NCBI GenBank assembly: GCA_026260175.1
Contig: JAKCWW010000823.1
Span: 22,703 to 86,702, forward strand
From: Reticulitermes lucifugus
Taxonomy: Eukaryota; Arthropoda; Insecta; Blattodea; Rhinotermitidae
Direction of reading: 5' to 3'
Length of the DNA stretch: 64,000 nucleotides
Shown here piece after piece: positions 34,001-49,000 of the stretch. Every line of letters begins with the position of its first letter. The stretch's first letter is position 1. A model generated the notes under the pieces. The model was not told where the DNA came from. It saw nothing but the letters and a program-made list of their open reading frames with translations, and made no database searches. The translations under genes and the position numbers were made by a program.

Positions 34001-37000
34001 CACTTGGAGAAAACAGAAAAATGCAACAACAGGTTTTATCAATTCACTGGTGATAAAATTGGCAATAGACAAAACGTCTTCACTTCTTAGACATAACAGT
34101 TCTGAAGAACTTTCTCCTCTGGACTGCATGGATGACCAAAATGACTCACAGACTTCCAACACTTGAATTTTCACCTTGCAGATCTTGATTTAAATTGAGT
34201 TTGTGCTGTATGAACTGGTGATGCCAGGTTTCCATAATCACAGAACACCTCAACAAACAGGTATGTAACAAAAAGGATTTACTCTGCTGTTTCTTACAGC
34301 ACGCTAGCAAGTAAACGCAGGGAGACCAGCATATGTTTAGCTAGGCTGTTCACCAGTACATTTCAGAGACCAGCATATGGTCACCTAGGATGGTAAAGGT
34401 TAACCCAAAGAGGGAATGGTTATAAATGCTCAATTTAAAAGGATTTGGCCTATCCCAGAATTTTCAAGGAGAGGCTGCAAAACAACAAATGTCATCCCCT
34501 AAAGACTGAAACTGTGGCCTTCATTTTAAAACTGTATATCTTGACAGGAGCTTGTCTCACCTTTCAGAATGGCAGAGGCCCACAGCTGGACATGTACATC
34601 AGGAATCTTGCTTGCTAGTTGCATAGCAGGTGTCACCATGTTCATACTCTCTCGACTATTGCCTAGTGACAGGAAGATATGGCCCAGAAGCACTAGGGAG
34701 CATGAGGTTAGACGATTGAGATCCTCTGCATTGGCCATCTTCAGTGTCTCTCGCAAGTAGCGTCTGCACAGTTGAACATCATGTATCCAATGACATCTAT
34801 CATATCACCTAGTTTCAATACAATATGTAGATGGACTAAACTACAATGCTACCTAGACCTACTTGGCTTCATTATAGCGAGCCTGGAAGAATGACTGGAG
34901 CCCCTGCACGTAGTATGCTGCAGCCCGCAGGCTGTGTGAGTGAGAGGGCAAGGACTCGGGGTTGATTCTCTCCAGCAGAGCAGCAAACTCCTGCTCACGC
35001 TTTGCTCGTAGGTAAACAATGGCTAGATTTAAGTTTGCAAATGTCCACAGCTCTCGTTCCTGTGATGTCTGCAATATAATAACTTTCCTTATTTACTCAA
35101 TTACTGAAAGTCACATCTCAAGCAGAATTTAAGTTGTATCATGAACAAAAGCAACAGTAGTAAATACTGTCTGTCTTATGAAGGACAGAAATTCTGTATT
35201 TAAAGGGACATGATGGCACAGAGGCAGGAAGGTGGACATAATCTTGTTTTGAATCAGGAGTATCATACATGAAATTTTTCAGATACTTTCGCACATCTTG
35301 CCTCTGACATATGTAACACTTTTTGAATGTAAGAAGTAAGAGGTCCAAATGACATGTTCAAGCTCACGTTAAACTGGAAGCTCTTTCTGCTGACCATAGT
35401 CTTAGAGTTTGCCACCTCTTCATACAATGTAACAAGACCATCTGTCACAATGAGAACACAAGACGGTGATGGGTGCAGTGTTCTAGAAATTAACTCTTTT
35501 ATAGTCTGGCTTCACCATGAAAAAGCTTACCCTGCCAGGTTACATTTGTGTGTTTAGTATGGACAACAAGTAGTATTCTTACCCTTTGAAATTCATATTA
35601 AACTAGTAACATCACAAACACTGTCCCTGTCACAAATTGTGTAGTAAAAATTTGTCTCATGACACTGAAGTTTTCATCACTTCTGCTACAAGCTGTGCTA
35701 TAAAATTACAGAAATACAACATCTCAATCTACAAATTTTGTTTTTCTCACAAGATAACACTATCTGTTGACTAACAGCTTAAAATGTAGAAATGTAGAAA
35801 GATGTAATAATCAACTGCCATAATCACTGCTTCAGTGCACTGAAGAGCACTGAAAATTCCTGAACCCAACTGAAACAGTGTTGCTAAAGCATAAGACACA
35901 CCATACCCAGATAAAGAATTCTATGTCTTAACCAAACCCTGCACTCTGTCCACATTGTATTTATGTGTTTTGCATAATTCTCATGATAATCAGTAATTCT
36001 TGGCCTTTGCCATAGAAACACGCTGTTTCCTGTTAGGCCTGAAATGTTCCTTTAAACATCACTTAAATAAACTTGAGGTTTTAGGGTGTTAATGTGTCAC
36101 ACAATGACCTGACCCCAAGTGCTGCAGTGAACTGTGCCTCGGCTGCCTCCATGCAGTTCATACTCATGGCATACAGGCCGAGAAGTGTGTGCAGCTGTGG
36201 ACGGTGAGTGAGGAGAAGTCGTGGCTGCTGTTGGCACAGACCACAGGCCTGTGAGATCTCACTCAGGGCCAACGACTTATTTCCCATCACAAGCCGGCAC
36301 ATAATTATGTGCTCCAGCAGCATCAGTTGGAATACTGACAGGATTGGTCTGTTGTCCACAACTGAAACACAAGAGCATCAGCCCACTCAGTGGACCAGTA
36401 TCCTGGCAACAACACTGCATTTTTATTGATTGAATCATTATTTAACAATTGAAAAGACCTACTGTTATTGTTGAATAAGCACTACTCCTCCTTCACATGA
36501 GGTACCTGGTTAAAACCTCAGCCTGGAAACAGGTTTTTCATAACTTTCCTCAGACCCATCAGCAGAATACTAGGATAGAACCTCAACTTAGGCCATGAAC
36601 ACTCCCTTACACATCCTTTCCAATTCAGAATTCACCAACCATCTTATTATTCATAACTACATAAACTAAGCCACAGGCATATTGTTAAAATAACCATAAA
36701 TAAACAAGCAGAGAAGTCAGCAAGTGACAAACCAATACACTCTGGCACCTCTGCCAGTCTGGATGGATAAACGTACTCTTCAGTTTCTCGATCTGCATGA
36801 GTGCCTTGTCAGTGTACTTCTGAGCTTTATCCATGTAGCCAGCCTGCATACTGTGCATCACTGTCACCAGGTACACCAGCACATACAGGTGCTCCTTTGG
36901 CATCCAGATAAACATGTCCCCCACATTGGAGCCACTCACACCTGTAACACCATGAACTAGTAATGAACAAGAGTACACAACTTTCACTTCTTCACTCTTG

Positions 37001-40000
37001 TGGTCAGAAATAGTAATCCTGCATTTCTGGAACTGAATAACCAAAAGAAGTTGACCAGACAGGTCCTTCTCCCCATCCACAAGCCACATAAAGACCAATA
37101 AACTGCGAGACTCCAGCCTCCAAGAGCTGAATCAAGCAATGTCAATTCAGACCCTGCATCAAGTGTTCGGACTGCTGAAGATGTTTCTACAGAGTGTTTC
37201 CCCAAGTGAAATGGGTTCCTTGTCACCCTAGCAGAGTTTTTCAGGTGTTCAGCTTAAGGAAATGACATTGAAATATGTAAGACAGCTGTGAATACCAAAC
37301 ATTTCATAAGGTATGGCCAAAAAATTGTAAATAACTACTTTTCTCATTCATGACCATTACCAAGTTACATCACCTCAAAAGTGAAGGTACGCTGACAATG
37401 AAACTGCTTGATTAGAATACCTGAATCAGTGTACAATGACAGGTAACAAGGAGTGGTCCTCCAGTTTCATTAGGGGACTTTGAGACTACGAATCCCTTGC
37501 CATACAGAACTAGCATGTTACAGAATGACACAATGGATTTTCTGACATGGTAGATTCTTTGGCATGATTTAAGTGATCAAAAAATAATGAGAAAGCTGTG
37601 TAGAATATTGCCAAGAATACCTCAAGGAATAAGAACTGGAAGACTTAGGTGTAGGTGCAAGGACAGTATCAAAATGAGTTGTAAAGAAAAAGAGTGTTGC
37701 GTGGGTTCTACTGGTTTAGAACAGATCAAATGGTGATCTTTTCTCAACACAGCACTGAAAAATATGTTCCATAAAAGTGGAAAATTTCTTGGCCAGATGA
37801 GGGACTATCCTCCAGGCTGAGTTACAAAAATAATGTTGGACTGAAATAAGTTATGCCATTTCTGCTTGGTCTTAAAGCTAAAAGTGGAATTCAGTGCCAA
37901 GGAAAATAAGTTCTTGGAATTAAAGCAGAATAAATTAAATGTGAGATATGACCAAGTTTTCTCAACAGGAATGTAATATACTGAATGAGTAACTTACTCT
38001 CATCTGAGGGCCAGGTGGGCTGCATGATGGTCTGGATGCTCTGTTGAAGCTGCTTCAGACATGGCTTCACACTCTTCACCTGTCCTGCCATCAGGTAGTG
38101 GCACACCTGCAATAAACACATTCATGCAGCAGGTTGTACTTTATATAAACACTTGAATACACTTCACTGAAGTTTCAAAAGGAAATTGTTGCAGTTATCA
38201 TCATCAGACTTAGTCACACTATAAGACAGTATAAACATGTTTACCTTTAAATGACTGGGTCGGTATTTAAATTTTTGTGCACGGTTTATGAAAAGCATGA
38301 GTATGATTAGAACAGACAAAGATAAAATTATGAAATAAATGGCACTTTGTGGAAAATGAAACAGAGATTATGTAGCATGCCTTAAAAATACGTACATTTC
38401 CTCGTTGCCCAAACATATAAAATGAATTTCTAGGGTGTTTTTTGTGTGTGTTCACGTATAAGAATGTAGGTCATTTAAAGGTTAAGAATGAAGTAGGATA
38501 CAATCCAAACAAACAGTGAGTATGACAGAGCAAGCAAAATGCCAAGAGGAAGACCAAAATTAATTAGATGAGAACAACAGGTTAGGTCACAAAGAAGAGG
38601 GAAAGAACATAGTAAGATACTGAGGTGGAAGAATTTTTGCAAGACAGAGACAGACTGAAGGGCTTGGTTGCTAGACAACCCACACAAAGTACGAGTAAAA
38701 ACAGGTAATAAGGAAGAACACTAGGTCATACTGTACTTTCTTCACTGCTATCCACTCATATGCATTTCAGCCCTTGAATGACACTCTGAATACAGAATTT
38801 CATTGAATATGCACACTGTGAACTTGAAAAAGTTCTGGAAAGACAGATACATTTATACTACAATACTGAACTTGATAGAACAACAATACAAAGCAAGCAG
38901 TGCCACTCTTTAGAAGACATTTTAGGTGAATGTGAACACTGCAGTACTGACCAAAATAAACCTTCCACTGCTAATTATTTCACCATCTTCAGCTCCTGTT
39001 CGTAAGTGCTACCAACTTGATGTCTATCCAACATAATGAACATACATAAAAACAGAATAACAACAGAACAGCGAGGAACAGCCCTATATTAGGAATCTCC
39101 AAACTTTAAACTGCATTCACATTACTACTTCAGGACCAGGCCAGGCCCCCCACCCAAAAAAAAAAAAAAAAACTTCACTCGTACATGTTTCGCCAATTTA
39201 TTTATTGTTTCAAGCAGGTTATGTATTAAGCTATATCTGACATGTAAATAAACAGCTACAAAAATGGCATTCTACCACCTTGGATATGGTCTTTAAATCT
39301 CGTATGGATGAAGTCTGTCACAGTCCACAGTAGAACTTACACAACCAAATAATCTTGTTAGCAAGACTGTTACTACCATTCTCTCTCACACAAACAAATT
39401 TCACTCTGCTAGTAACTGCAGTTAAGCTAAAGAATGGAAAAAGTTTTATGCTTACCTCATAAAACTAAGTCAAAATGGCGTTCAAACTTTGTGCTACCTA
39501 TCACTAAAAGTGACTTCAACTGAGACAAAGATAACCTTTAAACAGACTTTACAAGTTCATTCTGAAATGTTTTCACAGATGGAAGTGGTAGTGAACACTT
39601 ACAGAAATTTAAAACATTTCCTTCTTTCAGTGTGTCATCCAGTGCATCAGAACAGTGCAAATCAAGCATTATATTTACCCAAATATAAGAAAAGACTTAA
39701 AACTCTTCTGAAAAATTGGAGGTCACCCTAAAATCGCACACACACGAAGTTAAACACAATCTGTATAGGCATTTCCCTGAAAACTGAAGACAGTGAAGGG
39801 GGAAATGTCTTACATTGGTGAAAGCACAGTAATTCCATCTTAAGTTCTGATGGCACTTCCTCAAGGTTAAAGTCAAACGGGTTATGGAACAATCTTATTC
39901 CCCTGCTATGCACACGAAGGTCACCCATTAAACAGTCTGGGTACATACATACATACATACATATATACATTCCATGGATCCATAATTTTGTCACAAGACA

Positions 40001-43000
40001 AGAGGATGTGGAATAAGTCATAACATTCCACATCTTCTCACTGTAACTTCAAAACATAAATTATATTCCGAGCAAAATCTGTTGGAAATACTGATTTATT
40101 TCCAAGTTTTCAAACTTCTGTGGCATGGAACATGAAAGAAAAAGGGTCACAATTTGAGTTTAAAGAAGCATTACCTATTGTCTGACAGATATAGCATGTG
40201 CATACATGTCACATGTAAGTTCAGTTTCACCATGCAGCCTACTGTTGAAATCACTCATGTACTTTTCTAGATCCGCACGTACAGCTGATATGCATAGCCA
40301 TTCAGTGTTGGCTACTACAGCAAGAGGTCTTTTTTTTCATGTAAAAATATGTCAGTTTCTTTCTCTCTCTCTCTCTCTGTTTTTGCAAACCCCCCTTTCT
40401 TGATAGCCATGTCACAGATAAGCCATACAACTGTAGTATAAAGCAGATCACATAATTCAGTCTTGATATACGTTAACAAAGTATTAAACGTACGTATAAC
40501 ATAACACTGAGGCATGTTCAAATATTTTCATCCCGATGTGAGCACTTAAATCATAGTGTCCTAATTTTTCTGGGCCTCATGCTTAAAAAATGCTTTATTA
40601 TATCCTGTGTATTCTCTATTTAAGATAAACACTTGTGTAAGACCAGTACATTGTAATGTCACCACATATTAATTAATGTCACAGCCTCATTTGTGAAAAC
40701 ATGGTGCACCACTAACAGACTGACTGATTCAAGATTTCCAGCCAACTGGAATAATTCCATGTTCATTTCCTAGTAACACTGAGGTGACTGTAATGACAAA
40801 TAAGTCATTGCATAGTTTCTCAGTTTTTGTATGTTAGCCTTACAACATTTTATCACATCAGACAGAAGCAGAAAAGTATTAAATATTACGAATGTGTGTA
40901 TGTATTCTTGCCTTATTTATCCGGCATGCTTTTCTGTGCTGTATTACATTGCCATTTGTGGCCTGTGTGGCTGTACCATATTTTTCCACATTACCTCACC
41001 AATGGCATGATTTTTGGAAAAAAAAAAGTTATTGAAAATAATATCTGTGTTTTGATTATCCTCACAACTTTTGTCTGAAACATATCTCATTCTAAGAATT
41101 CAGTGAGATACTAACATAAACGTGGGGGCAAGCGGTGGCGCAGTTGGTTGAGGCACTGTGCTACAAGTTGGAATATTGCGGGTTCAATTCCCAATGGTTT
41201 TACTGGAAAGTTTCGACATAATCCTTCCAGCCGCATTATGGCCCTAGGGTTGACTCAACCTCTAACAGAAATAAGTACCAGAACTATTTCTTGGGGGGCA
41301 AAAGCAGTGGGTGTGTAGGGCTGACAACCTTACCACCTTCATGTGCCAAATATCTTGAAATCTGGGAGCCTCAACATCCTGGAAACCTCAGAGCCTGTCC
41401 AGGGATTTCTTTAACTTTACTACCATAAACATATATAGCTCTTCACATAAAGTACCCATTATTCTTCTCAGATTTTAACCAAACTTGAATTTTCTTGACA
41501 GACTTTGAAAACTCTTCATATAGCGAATTTTACGAAAGTGTCCAGTGGGAACCAAGTTGTTCCATGCAGACAGACAGACATGAGGAAGGTAAGTCACTTT
41601 TCGCAATTTTGAGAATGCGCTCAAAAACATGAGAAACTGGCAATGGATACATCGACTTTTAAAATTCACTGTAAAAACCACTGGACCCATAACACAAGAC
41701 AAATTTAAAGTCTTCCTGCAAAGTGTGTGCTGACAAATAACACAATCTAAAACCACACGCTTCATACAACCCACACTTTCACTCACACTGTACATTTGCC
41801 GACACAGTCCTGTCATTACCATGCACATTCCCGCCACCATCTGCTGCCACATATTTCAACTGCTTCCACTGTGCAGTGCATTCAGCAATTTCCTTCTCAG
41901 CTTATTTACAAATAACACTGTCCTTGGCAGTCCCATGCATGCTGTGTACAGATGCTAGTTCTTCTATTACACCAAAATCTCTATCTCTCCATAACTAAAG
42001 AACATCAGATGTGAGGTTGTCACTGACATCTTTGGCTCAGGACTCGGGCCATCTGGGAAGGAACACAGTGCCATCAGCAACCACTGACCCAATGTCACAG
42101 CATCACATCCCAGAGGACCTGAATCCTCAGCAACACCACTGTGAAAACCTCAAATCTCACATCTTTTGAGTTGTCAATTGCTAACAGAAGTCAAATGTGC
42201 ATGCCTTCTCATGCAGCTGAGAAATAATACTGCGATGTATATATTCAGTTCTATCGGCAACTGTGTTTACAGACTCATTTTATAAGCTCTAACTTTTCTG
42301 GACACATTTCACCACTTGTGAATGGTTTTCCTGCCCTACCAAGTACTTGAACCACTCAAAACTGAATCATGTTGCAGCCTAATTTTTGTTTTTGCCTTCA
42401 TGAAAATATTCTATTGTGACAACAGACAGCCTTTTACTGTTTCCAGTTCATCAGCAAAAAGCTTTCTTGAATATCACTGCAAATAAGACACAATGACTTA
42501 TCACTAGATTCAGTAACAACATAATTCAAACTCCACCTGTCTTTGAATTCCCAACAACCAGAAAGTAATAGGTGGAAAAGTTATGTTTTAATTTCTGCTG
42601 ATTACAGTGAAACTTCTACCATTGCTTCTAGGGACCACAGAAAGAGAATGATAAATGTGGAAAAACGAGTTGCAGGAAAGCATTAAAATGTGTCAGAAAT
42701 AGAAGAAAACAATAAACAAGTAAAATTTTAAATTTTCCACTTAGGCCTACAAAATATTAAATAGGTAAAATGTGTTAATACCTGCATGAAAATCACTTAT
42801 TTTTCCACAGAAGTCTGTGACTGACAACTGTTTAGTTTAAGTCCTGCATTTCACATGAAACTGCCAATTACAAGTTCAAAATCTTCTGTTCATCATGCTC
42901 AATCATGAAGGACACACAAAGGAAAGATGTAACGTTTTCCTAAGTAGCATGTGATTCAGTAAAACTTGGCACTGGTTCAAGGTCATGATCATGTCCATCT

Positions 43001-46000
43001 TCCCCCTGTTCCCCCACCCACATGATCAACACATTAACTTGTTCGATGGTGCTAATTTCAGACATTCAGTTATGTTAACCCATTTGTTCCTCTGTCAGAA
43101 TTCTCTCCACTTTTCAAATGATCTTCAGTGTTTTGTGAGTGTCCTGACTTGCTTTGTAGGCCCTCTGTACAAGATACAATGGAGGAAAACAGGAATAACA
43201 GCATGTAAGTTCAGAAATAATAACACTGAATCACACAACCATCAGTTACAGCAATCAATGAAATGCAAAGATGATGATGCAATACAATGCTACTAACAAA
43301 TGCATAACATAGGTCTCAGGTTTACCACCTTACAACTCATGCCTCCCTCTCACCTCCACAGCTAACATTACACACCTGAGCTCTTCGCTCTTCTGGAATG
43401 TTACACGGCATAAATTTGTAGCTAGCTACTAATGTTTCGGGACAACCTATTGGTCCCATATTTAAGGGTCAAGCAGTCCAAGAAGAAGACTAATAAGTTG
43501 TCTTGAAACATTGGTAACTACCAACCTATGCTGTGTAACATCACAGAAAAACAAGCATCTCAATTACACTGTGGCAGAAGCCTGAAATCATGCATATTCC
43601 ACACCTGGCTAAAGCATGACATTTTGCCAGTATGATGTAACAGTAACTGCAGGAATAGGCAGGTTAGCACTACTGTGTGTTGCAAAAAAAGTCTCATTAC
43701 TTTTATTCCACACTTTGTTGATGCACAGCGCTACAGTACATTCCAAAAACATAATGTTAATTTCAGTTTTTAAAACAATCATTCTGGGAATACTGTGGGT
43801 CGGGACCAGGAATTCTGAATGACTGACGTGGGAAAATGACAATTTGAGGATCAATGTGTCCAGTATAATACACTGTTTATAAGGAAAATTTCTTGGAGCC
43901 AGAAGAAATGAACAATAATTGTGGGGAAATGACGCGTACGGGAATGATGGTTAGATGTTTCACTGTATTTAAAAAATAAACTGGCAACTCATGTAGCCAA
44001 CCAGCGACCTATGAAAAAAGGTTACTCACTGCTGAGCTGACTACATCGTTTACTTGGAAATGGTTCTACATGCTGCATATGTAACTGTCACATGAGTTAT
44101 GCACAGTTTACATTTAAAATTATAATAATTTAATACATGATATGGTGTTGTGCTGCAGCAAACAAACAGGATTTTTCTTATATTTTACAAAAACAACTGC
44201 AGAATGGATGACATAGCTTTAATATCACATAAAGTTTGGCAAGCCCTGATACAATTTCTATTACCTACAATTCAAATGTCTTTCTGCACCCGATTTAAGT
44301 GTGAAGAAATAAATCCCAAGGGCTTCACTTTCTCAGGGACTTTCCCAGATGCCCCCCTCCAGAAATAGTTTCAGTAACACCTTAAAAATCTGGTGTCCAA
44401 TATCTTAGTACTGATAATTCACTCAAGGATTATTAGCATTCATACATTTAAAAAAGCATGTATTAATGACAGGATAGTACAGGCAGACTGTGAATAGGTT
44501 GGGCTTTCATTTATAACACCAACTTACTGCACAAGTTACAAACACATTTAAAAGTATGGTCTTTCACTACTCCTACACGTTTCAGCACATCTGTGCCAAC
44601 TTCAGGGGGTTCATATACAAAATCTAAAACTTGTTGGTATATAACAGATTACATCCGTAATACTCATTAAACACAACATTCAGCAGCTAAACTAGACGTT
44701 CAGGGTGATTAATATATAAAAATATTATAACGTATTGTAAAAGTATTACACATGTCCCATTGATTTTTTCCAGTTCATATAAGTATACAAAAATAAAATT
44801 ATAGGTGGTTAAAATTCTCTGTTCATTATATTGCTGCAGCATATTTGTCTGCATATACAAACATTTAGTGTAGTATCTGATCCATTACGGATCTCGTCCT
44901 GTGAATATATAGAATTACTAATTATGTCATGAAATTTGTATAATTTCTCTGAGACATATAATAAACATAATGACATAACAGGTAAAATATAATAAATGCC
45001 AAATTACATGTTTGTATATGCAGACAAATGCTGTAGCAAGATAATGAACAGAGAATTTTAACCATCTTCTATGATTTTCTTTTACATCACCTGCAAAAAA
45101 AAAAAAAAAAAAAAACAATATGATAAGCATGTAATGCTTTTATAATATGTTTTGATATACTTTATGTTATTTTCACAGTACATTTTTAATGTATATAGTC
45201 TTATTCCGACAAGCGTACATTTGTCGGAATAAGACTATATGTTTTGATATATTAACCACTCTGAACCTACAGTTTAGATGCTAAATGCTGTACTTGATCA
45301 GTATTACGGATATAATCTGTTATATACCAGCAAGTTTTAAATTTCGTGTATAAACTCCCTGCAGATGGCACAGATGTGCCAAAACACGTAGGAGTAGTGA
45401 AAGACTATACTTTTAAATGTGTTTGTAGCATATGCATTAAGTTGGTTATATAAATTAATATTTAGTAAAATGCACGGAATGAATAATTTAAAAGGACTGG
45501 GTTTTGTTCAGACTACAATAAATCAGAGTAGGGCTTCAGCTGTGTTCAGGCAACAAAGTTAAACTTCAGGGTTGGGTCAAATGCTTCATGGGTTGGGCCA
45601 GGTATAATTTCAGCGTGTGCACATATCTAAAACTGAGACCTGCCACAAAATCAAGTTAATTCTAGAAGCCACGGACTTCAACTTAGTTACCACATTTACG
45701 TATGTAACAGTTCCAATTTTTATTCCAATATTCATTTTCAACAATACAGAAATCGAGACATTAGATGTGCCGTAGTTTAATGCAAACATGAGAAAATAAT
45801 TACAAGAAATCACAGCAGACTTCATCTTCAAGCAAGGACCCTACTTACAAAAGAAACATTTTCGTGATAGTACTCAATGAATTTCTACAACTAAGAAGTG
45901 TTCACAAAACCAAATGTTTGCACCTATAATCAAAGCAAGTCTCATTAAATAACCAATAAACACCAACTTTTAAATCTATGAATGACACTCCAGGCACATT

Positions 46001-49000
46001 TGTTTGGGCATTTGCAAACAGCATGCTGAGGAGAATATTTGGACCCAAAAAGGAGGAAGCAACATGACGCTAGAGAACACTGCATAATGAGAAACATCAT
46101 GATTTGCACTCTTCACCAAGTATTATTAGGGTGGTTAAGTAAAGGACAATAAGACGAGCACAGAACATCACAGAAGAAAGTATTTTTCAGTCACCACTAT
46201 CAGAACCTCAAATCTTACACTGAAAAAATGAGAAAACTAAGTCCAAGACATAAACAGGGAGATAATATTAAAGCATATCTTCAACAAACAGGTTGTGATG
46301 GTATAGGCTGTTCTCATCTGGATAAGGATAGGGTCCAGTGGTAAGCTCTTGTGAAGTTAGTAATAAAATTTCAGTGTTCAATAAGAGGTAGGGAGTTGCT
46401 TGAATATTTGATCCACAATTAGCTTCTCACAAAAGAGTTTGGTCTGTGAAATTAGGTGCACCTAGAGCCAACATGAGAAGTGAAAGGGATCATTTCCAAG
46501 TACACATGGTGCCACAAGAGTGTGAATCTCAGAAACCCAGCTGATAACAGCATGCAACTGGAAGTATAACAACAGTTCATGGCATGACAAAAATTCTGAT
46601 CACGTACTTTCAACAGAAAATTAAATTTTGCTACATAAAATTGGGTTGGGACCTATATACAGGGCAACCTATAAACAAATAAATGTGCCACACCGGCACA
46701 CAATAAATGAAAAATGCTCACAAAGTGTGCTTACAAGAAATATCAAGTCATGTCAAAATGGCCAATGTGGCAGATGAAATGTTTTGGTTTAGCACAGAAT
46801 GATAGGAACTAGACAAGTTATTTGCACTTGCACATTTGGACCAAGCTAACCATTCACATACAGTATTTCCTCTATGAAGAAGTCAAGATGAAAAAGTAGC
46901 ATCACCTGTAACACAAGAAAAAACACCTTCAGGTACTCCTTCTGGAACTGACTGCCCTGCCAACCATCGACAAGATGGCCAGCCTGGTTCAGCAGGGGGT
47001 GCACCTCCTGGAACTTCTTGTCTATCAGCAACAGCTACAACATAACACATCTTTCAAGTACACTCAAGGTATGATATATATCTGAAGTCATAACTACCAT
47101 AATGGGAGCTGGGATAGCATAGTCAGTATAGTAACTATGCCACAGACTGGACAATCCGGTATTCATATCCCGACAGGAGCAAAAGATTTATCTCTTCTCC
47201 AAAGCATCCAGACTGGATCTGGTGTCCACCCTGCCTCCTATTCAAACGGTAATGGGAACTCTTTCCCCCCCAAGGGTAAAGTGGCCTGGGCATGACGCTG
47301 ACCACTCACCTCTATCTAGTGCCAAGTTTAAGAACAAGTGGAGCCATACATCCACTCATCCTGTATTCCTTCATGGCATGTATAGGGACAACAACTTTAC
47401 CCTTACCTTTTATTACTACAATCAAGATACAACAGACATCCCAAGTGATAACTACCATCAGTAACTGCACTTACCATGCCCCTGCTTAGCAGAAATAGAA
47501 CCCTGGTGTATGCCGCATTGGAAATATGGGCATAGTCCACCCCAACACCCAGTAGGCTGCTTGCAAGCTCATAGTCATGCTCACTTGCATGGATTTGCTG
47601 CAATGTAAATATCAGTCCAAAGTGTGATTTACTTAGTTGAAATGTTTGTTTAGCATATAAAAAGGAAAATAACAATGTGACAACAAATGACAAACTAATA
47701 AGGGCATAGAAGGAAGTGGTTTTAAGGCACAATCCTTGCAGTTGCCTAAAATGACTAAGAACAACCAGATAATCTTCAGTCAGGCTAAGCAATTTCCATG
47801 CCACATTTCAAACCTGGGGTCTTCCAAATAAACACATTAAATGCTAACATGTATACACTTGAAAATATTAACAATTTTCCACAATTCATATAGGGCCTAC
47901 TCTTTTTCCTTTCATTAACTGAGGAACAATCTGGAAAGAGAAGATCAAGACCTGTTTGAAGATTCTGTGCCAACAACTGCTGGGGAAGGTGAAAAATCTG
48001 TCAGCAGAGATACTAACCTACCCAAGATTTGAAGCAGGTACTTGCTAAAACATATCTAGCTGGAGTGTCATCACTAGAGAAACCTGCTTGTTATTATGCT
48101 TACATAATTAATAATATCAACCAACATTTCAGAACTCTTCCATAGTGACCACATGTGCCTATCCTTCAGCATGGGTTGGCTTTAGAGCTGCTATTTGTAA
48201 CATAAAACCTTCCACTCTGTTGCCTAATCAGAACTGCTATTTACGGTCACTAACCTTTGGCATTTTATGGAACCTTATATTTCAAAACTTAAAAACTTGG
48301 TCCAGGTGACGGTTTGGTTTTCATTACATACAGTTAGTGTTTACTGTGATATTTCATCCATGGGCAAGTGGACAGCATGCTGGACTTCTAATGTGAATAC
48401 CTACATTACTTCTCAGAGCAAGGTCGTTAATGCACTTGTACCTGTATTCTGAAGGCGTTGTGCAAAACGTAATATACTGTAAAGACACACCAACATTTCT
48501 ATTTTGAACTCACTGCTAGCTGGAAGATAAGTCTGCAATGCCAGTATACGCTGTGTTGCGATAGCTCGATGGCCTTCCTCAAGATTGGTTTTGATAAGCT
48601 AGACTGGGCTTGCTGTTCATACAGCTCTGCTAGGACACTGGCCGCTTCGAATTTCACGTCGTCAAATGCGTTTATCACTTGAGAAAGCAGCCACTGTCAA
48701 ACAATGATGTTAAGAGGCATGTTAAAATGTCTTGGCTTGTACACGTCAGAAAAGCTGATTCAAGATGCCGGAATATGCCATAAGTACACAAAACGAAATA
48801 CCACTGCATTTATATGATTCAGTTCACTACGAACAACAAAAATTATAATGTGTCAAACGCCATACCGCTTGTTCCAAATGAGTTCTCGCCAAATCTATGT
48901 TCTTCGTATGTGTCAGCAAAATGTTTCCCAATTGCAGATGTGTCCGAGCTTCAACTCTAGGCGGGGGTTTGAAGTTAAAAACTGCTTGTAAGCACTGTAT

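Larger units (their letters stand above)
31084..34560 (-). other. MAU2 intron 9, no identified gene inside
   Basis: The intron (3.5 kb) holds a CG/CA microsatellite at 31880, a small duplication at 32586 and open frames at 32896-33261 and 33797-34166 that I could not assign. The first of these could be a decayed transposase tail, but this is not supported. Confidence 0.5.
38107..41108 (-). other. MAU2 intron 4, 3' part
   Basis: Mostly unassigned. Low-complexity tracts: poly(A) near 39149-39167, CATA repeats near 39938-39958, CT repeats near 40362-40379. A LINE-tail-like stretch lies at 38540-38700. Confidence 0.5.

Noticed and set aside
41475-41852. 125-codon minus-strand ORF as a gene
   Set aside because: It lies in MAU2 intron 4, has no splice context, and its peptide pattern matches a dispersed insect repeat rather than a protein family.
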